Source: Caballeronia sp. TF1N1 (lineage in GTDB: Bacteria; Pseudomonadota; Gammaproteobacteria; Burkholderiales; Burkholderiaceae). From it: a DNA stretch of 64,000 bases. The stretch's first letter is position 1. Each line of letters opens with the position of its first letter. Of this stretch, positions 8,624 to 17,272 are shown piece after piece. The notes below the pieces were generated by a model, which was not told where the DNA came from, did not search any database, and saw nothing but the letters and a program-made list of their open reading frames with translations. Both the position numbers and the translations under genes were made by a program. The DNA lies in NCBI RefSeq assembly GCF_022878925.1, contig NZ_CP084626.1, positions 806,001-870,000 of the forward strand, written 5' to 3'.

Positions 8624-9246
8624 TTGATTTCCCAAAACGAGATCGACTTCGAACCTGCCAAGTCGGACCAGCTTATATTCGAAGCAATGGCGGCTCCTTG
8701 TCGGAAGGACGTGATGCCAAAGCGGCGGCCTATGGTTGCGAGGGCGTCGGGGGCACTGCTTATCGTAAGCCTCGATCCGTTCCAGAGATCAATGTGTCCG
8801 CCGCTCGCATTAGCCGCACCCTCACCTTCGCGAGTCCAGTAACGAGAGAACTGAATGATACCTGTACGACCTTTTACTCTCGCTTCCCAATTAGCGCCTG
8901 TCACGTCTTCAGGCTTTGGGAGACCTGCGAACGGTTGTAACTTCAGCCATTGCCCCATTTCGTCGGCGCGTGTTGCCGTTGGTTCGCCGTCAAGCAGGAT
9001 TCGTCCGAGCTTTCCTCCGTTCATTGGATGAATCAGCTTCTCGGAGAACGACTTCATGCCGATCCCGACGCGATGAAGCGTGACGCTCATGCGAATGGCG
9101 CATTGATTTTCATATGTGGAGTTGTCGTATGGATTGCCGCTCGGATAGTTCGCCCATAATTCGGCGAACGTCACGGCATTCAAATGCACTTCTTTAATTG
9201 AACCGGGCGTCTTGTTGGTTTGTACAACCGTTTTCTTATTCGGCAT
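8620..9246 (-). CDS. tae4: Type VI secretion amidase effector Tae4
   Basis: 208 residues. The catalytic cysteine lies in ENQCAIRMSVTL (C49). The catalytic histidine and supporting aspartate lie in GGHIDLWNGS (H151, D153). This is the arrangement of Tae4 NlpC/P60-like DL-endopeptidases, which cleave the peptide stems of target-cell peptidoglycan. There is no signal peptide, as expected for cargo delivered by T6SS. The start at 9246 overlaps the PAAR stop (TAATG) with AAGGA upstream. An ATG at 9255 has no usable ribosome-site spacing. The gene sits between a PAAR carrier and a membrane-bound candidate immunity gene. Composition is less GC-rich than the flanking core genes. Confidence 0.9.
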   Translation of the reverse strand: MPNKKTVVQTNKTPGSIKEVHLNAVTFAELWANYPSGNPYDNSTYENQCAIRMSVTLHRVGIGMKSFSEKLIHPMNGGKLGRILLDGEPTATRADEMGQWLKLQPFAGLPKPEDVTGANWEARVKGRTGIIQFSRYWTREGEGAANASGGHIDLWNGSRLTISSAPDALATIGRRFGITSFRQGAAIASNISWSDLAGSKSISFWEIK

Positions 9247-9851
9247 TACTGCCATCCTTCATGTGCCAAGGCTTCGTCGCCCCAGTGGATCGCGTAGGTG
9301 TCTGCGCGGTCGGCATAGATGCGAGGCAAGCAGCGAGTGCTGTCTGTGCGTCCGCTTATAGTCTGTCCACCTGTTGTCTCGATCAGGTAAGGGTAGCCCA
9401 CGGCTAGGGCAGGAGCGGCATTGGCTCTCACTTGTTCGTCGTAACCACTGGCCGATGCTTGGGTCGCGGATCGCGCGACCGCGGGAGTTCCGAGACTCGA
9501 CAGGGCAGTGATTCGAGATGCCTCACTGTTATCGATAATTTCGAAGTTTCGACCATACGGAACATGGATTCGCGGTTTCGCGGAGCAGTTGCAATTAACA
9601 AGGTCGCCACCTACGGCTTGGTCTCGACCCATGCAATCGGTGCGGCCTCCCGGTCGAATGCGAACCCCGTAAGTTACTTCACCGATGCTTTGACAGACGG
9701 AACAAAATGCCTCGTCTCCTATCACGATCATGCGTCGAGGCCCGGCCCCCTTGCCGTCGTCGATCGTGGCCCAAAAGTGCTTTGCGATGGTATAGCTCCC
9801 ATCGCCGGTTGTAAGCGGGTCACCTTCGACCGCTGCATAATAAACAGCCAT
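9246..9851 (-). CDS. PAAR domain protein with transthyretin-like C-terminal extension
   Basis: 201 residues. The PAAR domain occupies about 1-98 (VYYAAVEGDPLTTGDG, then FCSVCQSIGEVTYG and QAVGGDLVNCNC) with cysteine/histidine zinc ligands. It forms the sharpened tip on the VgrG spike. Residues about 140-201 (GYPYLIETTGGQTISGRT, then DTYAIHWGDEA) look like the transthyretin-like adaptor extension found on many T6SS spike proteins. The start at 9851 has AGGAAGGA seven bases upstream. It heads a three-gene unit with tae4 and a candidate immunity gene, so it probably carries Tae4. No VgrG or Hcp is nearby. Confidence 0.85.
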   Translation of the reverse strand: MAVYYAAVEGDPLTTGDGSYTIAKHFWATIDDGKGAGPRRMIVIGDEAFCSVCQSIGEVTYGVRIRPGGRTDCMGRDQAVGGDLVNCNCSAKPRIHVPYGRNFEIIDNSEASRITALSSLGTPAVARSATQASASGYDEQVRANAAPALAVGYPYLIETTGGQTISGRTDSTRCLPRIYADRADTYAIHWGDEALAHEGWQ

Positions 9852-10474
9852 TACCAAATCCTTCCTGTTTGCAAATTTTGCATCAGAGTTCCGATTGAAG
9901 GACCACCGGAGCGGGTTCAAATGCCAAAGCGCTTGCCTAAAGAGCGAAGGAAAGGAAAGCGCCGAACATCGGCGGAAGGAACTTACTGGCCAGAAATTTT
10001 AGGATGAACTAGGGATTTTACGTAGGACAAAACAACTGTCAGACGGCAGTCAAATGTCAAAGCTTAGGGTTATTAACAGATAGCGCCTGGCGGTGAGGCG
10101 CATTGCCTATCGGTAACATGCTCGAGCGCTTTCATGGTTGCCAGTTGATAGGCGTAAGCCGCCCTGCGAATTTATGTCTCGGCGGTCGAACGCTCCGAAC
10201 GTCGGCCGACGGAACGAAGCGAGGCTGTACTGATGTCCTTGCCACCCGCTGCTGGCTCGCGCGCTTTGCCTGCGCGGCTGGCTGGCGCAAGGTGGCATCG
10301 GCGAACTGGCTTGCGACCGCGGTACTGTACGCGGCACAAATGTCAAATGGCTAAGCCTTTTGGAGCCGTGATGCGTACGAATGCACTTCATACAGTGAAA
10401 AGCAGTGACGCAGCCGCGTCTGCGAAGGTTCATGCAGGTTGCTTGCACAACGCCTGAACGGAGCGTCACAACGC
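9852..10474. other. Intergenic region upstream of the PAAR islet
   Basis: AT-richer near 9880-10080, which includes the PAAR gene leader. A perfect 6-base-pair hairpin (GCGCCT/AGGCGC) is at 10083-10101. Short frames on both strands between 10103 and 10460 show no domain or ribosome site. The stretch may be a decayed island edge next to tRNA-Thr. Confidence 0.45.
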
Positions 10475-10505
10475 AAAAAGCCCAGTCAACTTGACTGGGC
10501 TTTTT
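10475..10505 (-). terminator. Strong bidirectional intrinsic terminator
   Basis: A perfect inverted repeat with 15-base arms around a single central base, beginning with five A and ending with five T, so it can work on either strand. It lies 12 bases past the tRNA-Thr 3' end and most likely terminates that transcript. Confidence 0.9.
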
Positions 10506-10517
10506 GCTTGATACGTT

Positions 10518-10593
10518 TGGTGCCGGAAAGAGGAATCGAACCCCCGACCTTCGCATTACGAATGCGCTGCTCTACCGTCTGAGCTATTCCGGC
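10518..10593 (-). tRNA. tRNA-Thr (anticodon CGT)
   Basis: A 76-base cloverleaf with encoded CCA. The acceptor stem is GCCGGAA pairing TTCCGGC. The anticodon loop TTCGTAA is held by a GCGCA/TGCGA-type stem. The T-loop is GGTTCGATTCC. Anticodon CGT reads ACG. It lies downstream of fbp on the same strand, and a strong terminator follows. Confidence 0.95.
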
Positions 10594-10646
10594 ATCAGAG
10601 AAACGAGATTATAGAGACTCCTTTCCCAATTTGGCAAGACCCTGAA

Positions 10647-11663
10647 TCAAACTTTCTTTTCCGAGTGATAACGCGTCACGCGATCGACCTCGCTCTTCGA
10701 GCCGAGAAACACCGGCACGCGCTGGTGCAGGCTCGTTGGAACGATATCCAGAATGCGTTGCTCGCCATCCGTCGCGGCGCCGCCAGCCTGCTCGACGATC
10801 AGCGCCATCGGGTTCGCTTCGTACATCAGACGCAGCTTGCCCGGACGGTCCGGCGTGCGCTTGTCCGCGGGATACATGAAGATGCCGCCGCGATTCAAGA
10901 TGCGATGCACATCCGCCACCATCGACGCGATCCAGCGCATGTTGAAGTCGTCCTTGCGCGGGCCGTCCTTGCCGTCGTTCAACTCGCCGATATACCTCTG
11001 CACCGGCTCATACCAGTGACGGCTGTTGGACGCGTTGATCGCATACTCGCGCGTTTCGGTCGGAATGCGCATGTCGCTCTGCGTCAGCACCCACGAGCCC
11101 AGCTCGCGGTCCAGCGTGAAGCAGTTCACGCCGTTGCCGGTCGTGAGCACGAGCACGGTTTGCGGGCCGTACACCGCATAGCCCGCGGCGACCTGCGCCG
11201 AACCCGGCTGCATGAACGCTTCCTCGCTCGGCTCCGCGCCGTCCGGACAGCGCAGCACCGAAAAAATGGTGCCGATCGACACGTTCACGTCGATGTTCGA
11301 CGATCCATCGAGCGGATCGAAGGTCAGCAGATAGTTGCCTTTCGGATAACGATTCGGGATCGGGAAGATCTTTTCCATCTCTTCCGATGCCATCGCGGCC
11401 AGGTTGCCGCCCCATTCGTTGGCTTCGAGCAGAATTTCGTTGGACAGCACGTCGAGCTTCTTCTGCACTTCGCCCTGCACGTTTTCGCTGCCGGCCGTAC
11501 CGAGCGCGTCGCCGAGTGCGCCCTTGCTCACCTGATAACCGATTTGCTTGCATGCACGCGCGACGACTTCGATCAGAAGACGCAAGTCGGCCGGCAGATT
11601 CTGGTGTTCGCGCTGCTGCTCGATCAGGTATTTCGTGAGCGTAGTGCGGCTGGAGATGGACAT
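10647..11663 (-). CDS. fbp: Fructose-1,6-bisphosphatase, class I
   Basis: 338 residues, the normal length for class I FBPases. The metal and substrate signature [20 protein letters not shown] is present, preceded by the acidic metal-binding stretch MASEEMEKI. The substrate-binding end [18 protein letters not shown] is also present. It hydrolyses fructose 1,6-bisphosphate to fructose 6-phosphate in gluconeogenesis, in the cytoplasm. It lies downstream of pepN on the same strand, separated by a hairpin, so it probably has its own promoter. Confidence 0.97.
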   Translation of the reverse strand: MSISSRTTLTKYLIEQQREHQNLPADLRLLIEVVARACKQIGYQVSKGALGDALGTAGSENVQGEVQKKLDVLSNEILLEANEWGGNLAAMASEEMEKIFPIPNRYPKGNYLLTFDPLDGSSNIDVNVSIGTIFSVLRCPDGAEPSEEAFMQPGSAQVAAGYAVYGPQTVLVLTTGNGVNCFTLDRELGSWVLTQSDMRIPTETREYAINASNSRHWYEPVQRYIGELNDGKDGPRKDDFNMRWIASMVADVHRILNRGGIFMYPADKRTPDRPGKLRLMYEANPMALIVEQAGGAATDGEQRILDIVPTSLHQRVPVFLGSKSEVDRVTRYHSEKKV

Positions 11664-11761
11664 GCTGGGCTCCGTGAGCGTTTGACGAATCTCATGATTC
11701 TAACCGCTTGCCCCATGCGCTCCGTATGACAGAGGCCGCTGATGCCCGACATAAGCAAGAA

Positions 11762-11793
11762 CGGCCACCGCGCTAAACAACACGCAGTGGCCG
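11762..11793 (-). terminator. Probable pepN terminator
   Basis: A 7-base-pair stem (CGGCCAC/GTGGCCG) followed on the minus strand by TTCTTGCTT, about 33 bases after the pepN stop. The loop is long (18 bases), so it is of moderate strength. Confidence 0.5.
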
Positions 11794-11825
11794 CTAAACA
11801 GTAAAAAAGTGTGATGAATCAGTGA

Positions 11826-14549
11826 TTAAGCGGCGAGCGCCTTTTCGACGACTTCGCGCACATCGCGCGATTTCGCTTTCGACGCCACTTCGGTCAACGC
11901 CGCATGCATCTTCTCGCGCAACTGTGGCGTGAAGCGGCGCCACAATTCGAGGCCGCGCGCGAGGCGGGCGGCGACTTGCGGATTGAGCGCATCGAGCGCG
12001 ATGACCTGTTCGGCCCAGAACGCGTAGCCGGAACCGTCGGGCGCGTGGAATTGCGCCGGGTTGCCGCTGCAGAAACTGAAAATCAGCGAGCGCGCGCGAT
12101 TCGGGTTCTTCAGCGTGAACGCCTGATGCTGCATCAACTGGCGCACGATCTCGATGATCTTGCGGTCCGGCCCGCCACGCTGCGTCGCCTGCAGCGCGAA
12201 CCACTTGTCGATGACGAGCGCCTCGTGCTCGAAGCGGCGATAAAAGTCGTCGAGCGCGGTGTCGGCGACGGTGGGATCGGCGCCCGCTGTCGCGCTTGCC
12301 AGGAGCAGCGCGGAAAGCGCCGCCGAACGATCCGTCATGTTGTCGGCCGAATCGTACTGAGCCTCGGCAAGCCTGATGGCTTCGCTCGGGTCGTCGAGCT
12401 GGCTCAGGTAGGCAAGGGCGAGGTTCTTCAGGCCGCGCTTGCCCGCATCTTCCGGCGTCGGACGATATTCGCCCGGCGTGCGGTTCGCCTCGTAAGCGGC
12501 GAGCCACTTGTCGCGCAGTCCTGCCGCGAGCTGGCGGCTCATGAACACGCGCGCCGCGTGCACGGCGGCGGGATCGGAGACGGACATCTGCTCGGCGAGA
12601 TAGCTTTCCGATGGCAGCATCATTGCGAGTTCGCGGAAAGCGGGCGTGAGCGTGGTGTCGTCGAGCACGCGGGAAAATGCCGCGATGATGTCGCTATCGA
12701 GCGTGAGCGTTTCGCCCTTGGCCGCGCGCGCGGCGAGCGCCAGCAGTTCCCGCGTGGCGAGCCGCTGACCGGCTTCCCAGCGATTGAAGGGATCGCTGTC
12801 GTGGGCCAGCAGAAACGCCAGTTGTTCGTTCGTGTAGTCGAATTCGACGATCACCGGTGCCGAGAAATTGCGCAGCAGCGAGGGCAGCGGCGCTTCGCTC
12901 ACATCGACGAAAGTGAACGACTGTTCGCGCTCCGTGAATTCGAGCACGCGCGTCGTGCCGTTCGGCTCTTTTTCGCCTTCGAGACGAAGCGGCAAATCTG
13001 CGCCATTCGCGCCGATCAGACCGACCGCGAACGGAATCAGGAGCGGGCCTTGTTGCGTGGCGCGCGCGGCTTCGTTGCCCTCGGCGTAGCCTTGCGCGAG
13101 CGTCAGCGTGTAGCGCTTGGCGGCGGCGTCGTAAGAAGCGCGCACCGACACGCGCGGCGTGCCCGCCTGGCTGTACCAGCGCTCGTATTGCGAGAGGTCG
13201 CGGTTATTAGCGTCGGCCATGGCGTGACGGAAGTCGTCGCAAGTCACGGCCTGGCCGTCGTGGCGCTGGAAGTACAGGTCCATGCCCTTGCGAAAACCCT
13301 CGCGGCCAAAGAGTGTCTGATACATCCGCACGACTTCCGAGCCTTTCTCGTAGACGGTCATCGTGTAGAAATTATTGATCTCGACGTAGCTTTCCGGGCG
13401 CACCGGATGCGCCATCGGGCCGGCGTCCTCGGCGAACTGCATCTGACGCAAGACGCGCACGTCCTCGATCCGCTTGGTCGCGCGCGCGGCCGCGCTCGCC
13501 GCGCCATCCACGTCGCCCGCGGCCATATCGGCGGAAAATTCCTGGTCGCGGAAGACAGTGAGGCCTTCTTTCAGGCTCAACTGGAACCAGTCGCGGCAAG
13601 TCACGCGGTTGCCGGTCCAGTTATGGAAGTACTCGTGTCCGACGACCGCTTCGATGTTGGAGAAGTCGATATCGGTCGCGGTTTCCGGATTGGCCAGCAC
13701 GTACTTCGTGTTGAAGATATTGAGGCCCTTGTTCTCCATTGCGCCCATGTTGAAGTCGCTGACCGCGACGATCATGAAGCGGTCCAGATCCAGTTCCAGC
13801 CCGAAGCGCTTCTCGTCCCAGCGAATGGAGTGGATGAGCGAATCCATGGCGTGGCGCGTCTTGTCGAGATCGTGCGGCTCGACCCAGACCTGCAGCAGCT
13901 TCTCTCGCGAACCGGACTGAATGCGCTCTTCTATCCTCACCAGCTTGCCGGCGACCAGCGCGAAGAGATAGCTCGGCTTCTTGAACGGGTCTTCCCAGAC
14001 GGCGAAGTGGCGGCCGTCGGGCAGGTCGCCTTCATCGATCAGATTGCCGTTCGAGAGCAGCACCGGATACGCGGTCTTGTCGGCGCGCAGGGTCACGGTG
14101 TAGGTTGCCATCACGTCCGGACGGTCGAGGAAATAGGTGATGCGCCGGAAACCTTCCGCCTCGCACTGCGTAAAGAAGTTGCCGCTCGACACATAAAGCC
14201 CGGACAGCGTGGTGTTCGCGGCAGGATTGCAGACGCTTTCAATGACGAGTTCGAACACGTCGCCCGGAATATTGCCGATGGACAGACCGTTATCGCTTAC
14301 ACGGACGTCCGTATGCGGCTTGCCGTCGATGGTCGCGCTAACGAATTCGAGTTGCTCGCCGATCAGTTCGAGCCGCGCGGTGTTGTCCGCCGCGTCCGGG
14401 TTGCAATGCAGACGCATGCTGTTTCTGACAACGGTCCGCGAGGGCACGAGGTCGAACTCGAGCGCGACGGAATCGATCAGGAACGCGGGTGGCGTGTAGT
14501 CCTGGCGGCGGATCACGGTGGATGCGGTCGTTTCGGTCGTGGTGGACAT
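11826..14549 (-). CDS. pepN: Aminopeptidase N (M1 family)
   Basis: 907 residues. GAMENKGLNIFN (near residue 265) is the substrate-recognition exopeptidase motif. HEYFHNWTGNR (near residue 300), followed 18 residues later by a glutamate in LKEGLTVFRD, is the HExxH-x18-E zinc site. Length and order match PepN of gamma- and betaproteobacteria. It removes N-terminal residues from peptides in the cytoplasm. The frame extends further upstream, but the protein should start at 14549 (MSTTTETTAST), since the upstream part has no homologous features. A long open frame on the opposite strand is only an echo of the high GC. Confidence 0.97.
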   Translation of the reverse strand: MSTTTETTASTVIRRQDYTPPAFLIDSVALEFDLVPSRTVVRNSMRLHCNPDAADNTARLELIGEQLEFVSATIDGKPHTDVRVSDNGLSIGNIPGDVFELVIESVCNPAANTTLSGLYVSSGNFFTQCEAEGFRRITYFLDRPDVMATYTVTLRADKTAYPVLLSNGNLIDEGDLPDGRHFAVWEDPFKKPSYLFALVAGKLVRIEERIQSGSREKLLQVWVEPHDLDKTRHAMDSLIHSIRWDEKRFGLELDLDRFMIVAVSDFNMGAMENKGLNIFNTKYVLANPETATDIDFSNIEAVVGHEYFHNWTGNRVTCRDWFQLSLKEGLTVFRDQEFSADMAAGDVDGAASAAARATKRIEDVRVLRQMQFAEDAGPMAHPVRPESYVEINNFYTMTVYEKGSEVVRMYQTLFGREGFRKGMDLYFQRHDGQAVTCDDFRHAMADANNRDLSQYERWYSQAGTPRVSVRASYDAAAKRYTLTLAQGYAEGNEAARATQQGPLLIPFAVGLIGANGADLPLRLEGEKEPNGTTRVLEFTEREQSFTFVDVSEAPLPSLLRNFSAPVIVEFDYTNEQLAFLLAHDSDPFNRWEAGQRLATRELLALAARAAKGETLTLDSDIIAAFSRVLDDTTLTPAFRELAMMLPSESYLAEQMSVSDPAAVHAARVFMSRQLAAGLRDKWLAAYEANRTPGEYRPTPEDAGKRGLKNLALAYLSQLDDPSEAIRLAEAQYDSADNMTDRSAALSALLLASATAGADPTVADTALDDFYRRFEHEALVIDKWFALQATQRGGPDRKIIEIVRQLMQHQAFTLKNPNRARSLIFSFCSGNPAQFHAPDGSGYAFWAEQVIALDALNPQVAARLARGLELWRRFTPQLREKMHAALTEVASKAKSRDVREVVEKALAA

Positions 14550-14744
14550 GGCAAGATCTTGAGTGAGTTGAGCGGCGCGGTCGCGCTCGTGAGCCGGGTG
14601 GTTTCGGGCACAAAAGCGGGCGCGGCATGTCGAACCATTGTACTGAACGACCGCCGATCGTGAAGCCGGACGGTCAGCAAGGCGTCCGCGGCCACAGCAA
14701 GAGCGGCTCAAACCGGAACGACATTGAACGAAGCGAGGAAGACC

Positions 14745-15539
14745 ATGATTTCCCGGATCGAAGGCAGCGGCCCGTGGCGCATGCTGGCCCGCGCGGCGCT
14801 CGCGCTTGGCGTGCTCTGGCTTGCCGGCTGCACGACCTACGTGCAGACGCAGGTCACCGCGTTCTCGGATTGGAGCGGCGGCAGCGACGCCACCCGTACC
14901 TACGCCTTCGCGCGCAACAACGATCAGCAGAACAGCATCGAGCAGACGACTTACGAGACGCTCGTCGCCACCGAGCTTTCGAAGTATTCGTTCCGTCAGG
15001 CGCCGGAAGCGAGCGCGAACTACAGGGTGGCGCTCAATTATTCGGTACGCGGCGATTTGATGACGGTGCGCCAGCCCGTCTATTACGACCCCTGGCCGAT
15101 GTACGGTCCGTGGGGGCGCCCGGGCTTTGGACCATGGGGCGGCGGCTGGGGCGGCTGGGGCGGCTATGGCTACGGCGGTGGCCCGTGGGGCCCAACGGGC
15201 TACGTCGATCAAAGCTTCCCGGTTTATATCCACGCGCTGCAAATTCGCATGAACGAGCGTGCTTCCGGGCGTGAAGTCTATAAGGTGACGGCGGTCAATT
15301 CCACGGAAGATCCGTCGCTCTATCACGCCATGCCGTATCTCACGCGCAGCGCGCTGGCCGACTTCCCGCTCGGCAACGGCACGGTTCGCACGGTCACCAT
15401 TCTTGTCGACAAGAACGGCGGCATGTCGAGCGAAACCACGGCATCCATCGGCAACGAGCGCAGCGTACCCATACCACCGCCCAATGCGCCACCGCCTCCG
15501 CCGCCGCGCAACGCGCCGCCGCCCGCGACCATTCAGTGA
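14745..15539 (+). CDS. DUF4136 domain lipoprotein
   Basis: 264 residues. The N-terminal signal peptide ends in a lipobox (LWLAGC), so it is a predicted lipoprotein. A central DUF4136-like domain follows, with a Trp/Gly/Tyr-rich low-complexity loop (about residues 115-145) and a C-terminal proline-rich tail (PPPNAPPPPPPRNAPPP). The start at 14745 has GAGGA upstream; a TTG at 14724 is less likely. It is divergent from pepN. The probable location is the periplasmic face of the outer membrane. Function unknown. Confidence 0.8.
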   Translation: MISRIEGSGPWRMLARAALALGVLWLAGCTTYVQTQVTAFSDWSGGSDATRTYAFARNNDQQNSIEQTTYETLVATELSKYSFRQAPEASANYRVALNYSVRGDLMTVRQPVYYDPWPMYGPWGRPGFGPWGGGWGGWGGYGYGGGPWGPTGYVDQSFPVYIHALQIRMNERASGREVYKVTAVNSTEDPSLYHAMPYLTRSALADFPLGNGTVRTVTILVDKNGGMSSETTASIGNERSVPIPPPNAPPPPPPRNAPPPATIQ

Positions 15540-15546
15540 TCCGCAA

Positions 15547-15570
15547 GCGCCCCGAATCGAAACGGGGCGC
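15547..15570 (+). terminator. Hairpin after the lipoprotein gene
   Basis: A perfect 8-base-pair GC stem (GCGCCCCG/CGGGGCGC) with an 8-base loop, seven bases after the stop. Only a short, mixed T-rich tail follows, so this is a likely but imperfect terminator. Confidence 0.55.
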
Positions 15571-15743
15571 CTGTTCCGTCAAAACGAATCGGAAATATTT
15601 TCTTCGGGGCGAATCGCGACAATCGTTTGCGGCGAGCGGGCATGGATCAAAACACGCGTCCGCCCCCGCTAAACAAGGTTCCGACGCCGTCGGAATGAGT
15701 CGCAATATATGCAGCTTGCGCGAAATAGCGATATATTCGCGTG

Positions 15744-16460
15744 ATGACAAAATCGTGTCCGCCCAGCCCGAAAGCCGTTCCCGAACCATCGACATGGGAC
15801 GCGCGCATTGCCCGCCGTCTCGTCACGCCACTCGTCGGAACGCCGGTAACGCCCAATCACCTTACGACACTACGGCTCGCCATCGGTCTTGGCGGCGCGT
15901 ACTATTTGTCGCTCGGTTCGTTCTGGCTTTGCACGCTCGGCGCGTTGCTGATCGCACTGTCGAATCTCGTCGATCACACCGACGGCGAGCTCGCGCGTAT
16001 CAGCGGTCAGTCGAGCAGGATCGGCCACCTGTACGACCTCGCGTGCGATGCGCTCGTCACCGTGCTGCTGTTCGCGGGCATCGGCTTTTACGTGAGCGTG
16101 CATCATCCGGCGTGGCCCGTTTCGGCGCAGTGGCTCGGCGGCATCGCGGGCATTGCCGTTGCGTTGATCTTTTTCCTGCGCATGCGGATCGAGTCGACGG
16201 TCGGCAAGGCCGCCACGAAGCAGGCGTCGATGGCGGGCTTCGAAACCGAGGACGTGCTTTACCTGCTGCCGGTGATTACCATCCTGAACGGCATGACGCC
16301 GTTTCTGATCGCGGCGGCCATCGGCGCGCCGCTTTTCGCGATCTACGTGGCGGTGGATTATCAACGCGTGATGCGTCGCGAGCGTCGCGCAAAGAGCTCG
16401 AGCGCGAGCCAGGCGCAAACGCGTAGCGAGAACGGCAAGGACTTCCAGGCGGTGAGATGA
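15744..16460 (+). CDS. CDP-alcohol phosphatidyltransferase family protein
   Basis: 238 residues. The full signature is present: D77-x2-D80-G81-x2-A84-R85-x8-G94-x3-D98-x3-D102. This is the metal and CDP-binding site of membrane enzymes that displace CMP from a CDP- or CMP-activated group. Several hydrophobic helices are visible. It is the first gene of the phosphonate operon and overlaps the next start by four bases (ATGA). Activated 2-aminoethylphosphonate is made by downstream genes, so the likely reaction is transfer of that headgroup to a lipid alcohol. That substrate assignment is inference. An overlapping GTG at 15741 is an alternative start. Confidence 0.88.
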   Translation: MTKSCPPSPKAVPEPSTWDARIARRLVTPLVGTPVTPNHLTTLRLAIGLGGAYYLSLGSFWLCTLGALLIALSNLVDHTDGELARISGQSSRIGHLYDLACDALVTVLLFAGIGFYVSVHHPAWPVSAQWLGGIAGIAVALIFFLRMRIESTVGKAATKQASMAGFETEDVLYLLPVITILNGMTPFLIAAAIGAPLFAIYVAVDYQRVMRRERRAKSSSASQAQTRSENGKDFQAVR

Positions 16461-17272
16461 GCGATACGGCAACCCCACTTCACGACAAGCTCAACGAAAC
16501 GAGCAACGGGACCAGCAAAGCCACGCCGAGCGCGCGCGACATCGACACGACGTTGTCCGCGCGCATCTCGACGCTGCCGACGCCGCAATTGCGCCAGGAC
16601 TACGACAAGCAGGGCGCGTTTCTCTACCTCGAAGACTTTCTGCCGCGCGATTACACCGAACGCCTGATCGACGCCGTGCACGATGTCCTGCCCGCCGTGA
16701 ATCGCAATTACTTGCCGGGGCACAAGGCGGGCGGCAGCGTGAGCCGTCATACGCTCGACAAGCTCGCGCCGTTCATCGCGGACCTGTACCGCTCGGAAGC
16801 CCTCATCGAGTGGCTCGAAACGCTGACGGGCGACAAGCTGCAACTCTCGCCCGAAGACGACGCGCACGCCTACGCGCTGTATTTCTATACGCGGCCAGGC
16901 GATCACATCGGCTGGCACTACGATACTTCGTATTACAACGGCCGCCGTTACACGCTGTTGCTCGGTGTCATCGACGACTCCTCCTGCCGTCTCGACTACG
17001 AACTGCACACGCGCACGCCCGAGATTCCCGATCAGCCGGGCTCCGTGCAGTATCCGCCGGGCGCGCTCGTCTTCTTCGACGGCGACAAGCTGCGTCATCG
17101 CATCACGCCGCTCGGCGAAAATGAAATGCGCGTCTCGCTTACGTTCGAATACGTGACCGACCCGAACATGAAGCCGTTTCAGCGCTTCATCTCGAACATG
17201 AAAGATTCGATCGCGTACTTCGGTTTCAGGCAGGTCTTTCGCCGCAAGGGCGGCAAGAACGGCGCCGCATGA
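16457..17272 (+). CDS. 2-oxoglutarate/Fe(II)-dependent oxygenase family protein
   Basis: 271 residues. The iron triad is visible: H154 and D156 in IGWHYDTSYYNGRRYTLLL and H214 in GDKLRHRITPLG. R225 in EMRVSLTFEY is placed to bind the 2-oxoglutarate carboxylate. The core jelly-roll spans about 135-235. The gene overlaps its neighbours on both sides by four bases, so it is part of the phosphonate operon. It may hydroxylate the aminoethylphosphonate headgroup or the acyl chain of the product lipid. It does not look like PhnY*. The substrate is not shown by the sequence. Confidence 0.82.
   Translation: MSDTATPLHDKLNETSNGTSKATPSARDIDTTLSARISTLPTPQLRQDYDKQGAFLYLEDFLPRDYTERLIDAVHDVLPAVNRNYLPGHKAGGSVSRHTLDKLAPFIADLYRSEALIEWLETLTGDKLQLSPEDDAHAYALYFYTRPGDHIGWHYDTSYYNGRRYTLLLGVIDDSSCRLDYELHTRTPEIPDQPGSVQYPPGALVFFDGDKLRHRITPLGENEMRVSLTFEYVTDPNMKPFQRFISNMKDSIAYFGFRQVFRRKGGKNGAA

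Noticed and set aside
10103..10354. A short frame between the T6SS islet and tRNA-Thr
   Set aside because: No ribosome site or recognisable domain; composition does not look coding.
11904..14663. A very long open frame on the plus strand opposite pepN
   Set aside because: It mirrors the codon structure of pepN, is Arg/His-rich and low in normal protein motifs. It is an effect of high GC on the opposite strand.
15719..15741. CGCGAA/TTCGCG imperfect palindrome at the start of the phosphonate operon
   Set aside because: Only the outer six bases pair, and such GC-rich matches are common here. Not enough to call an operator.
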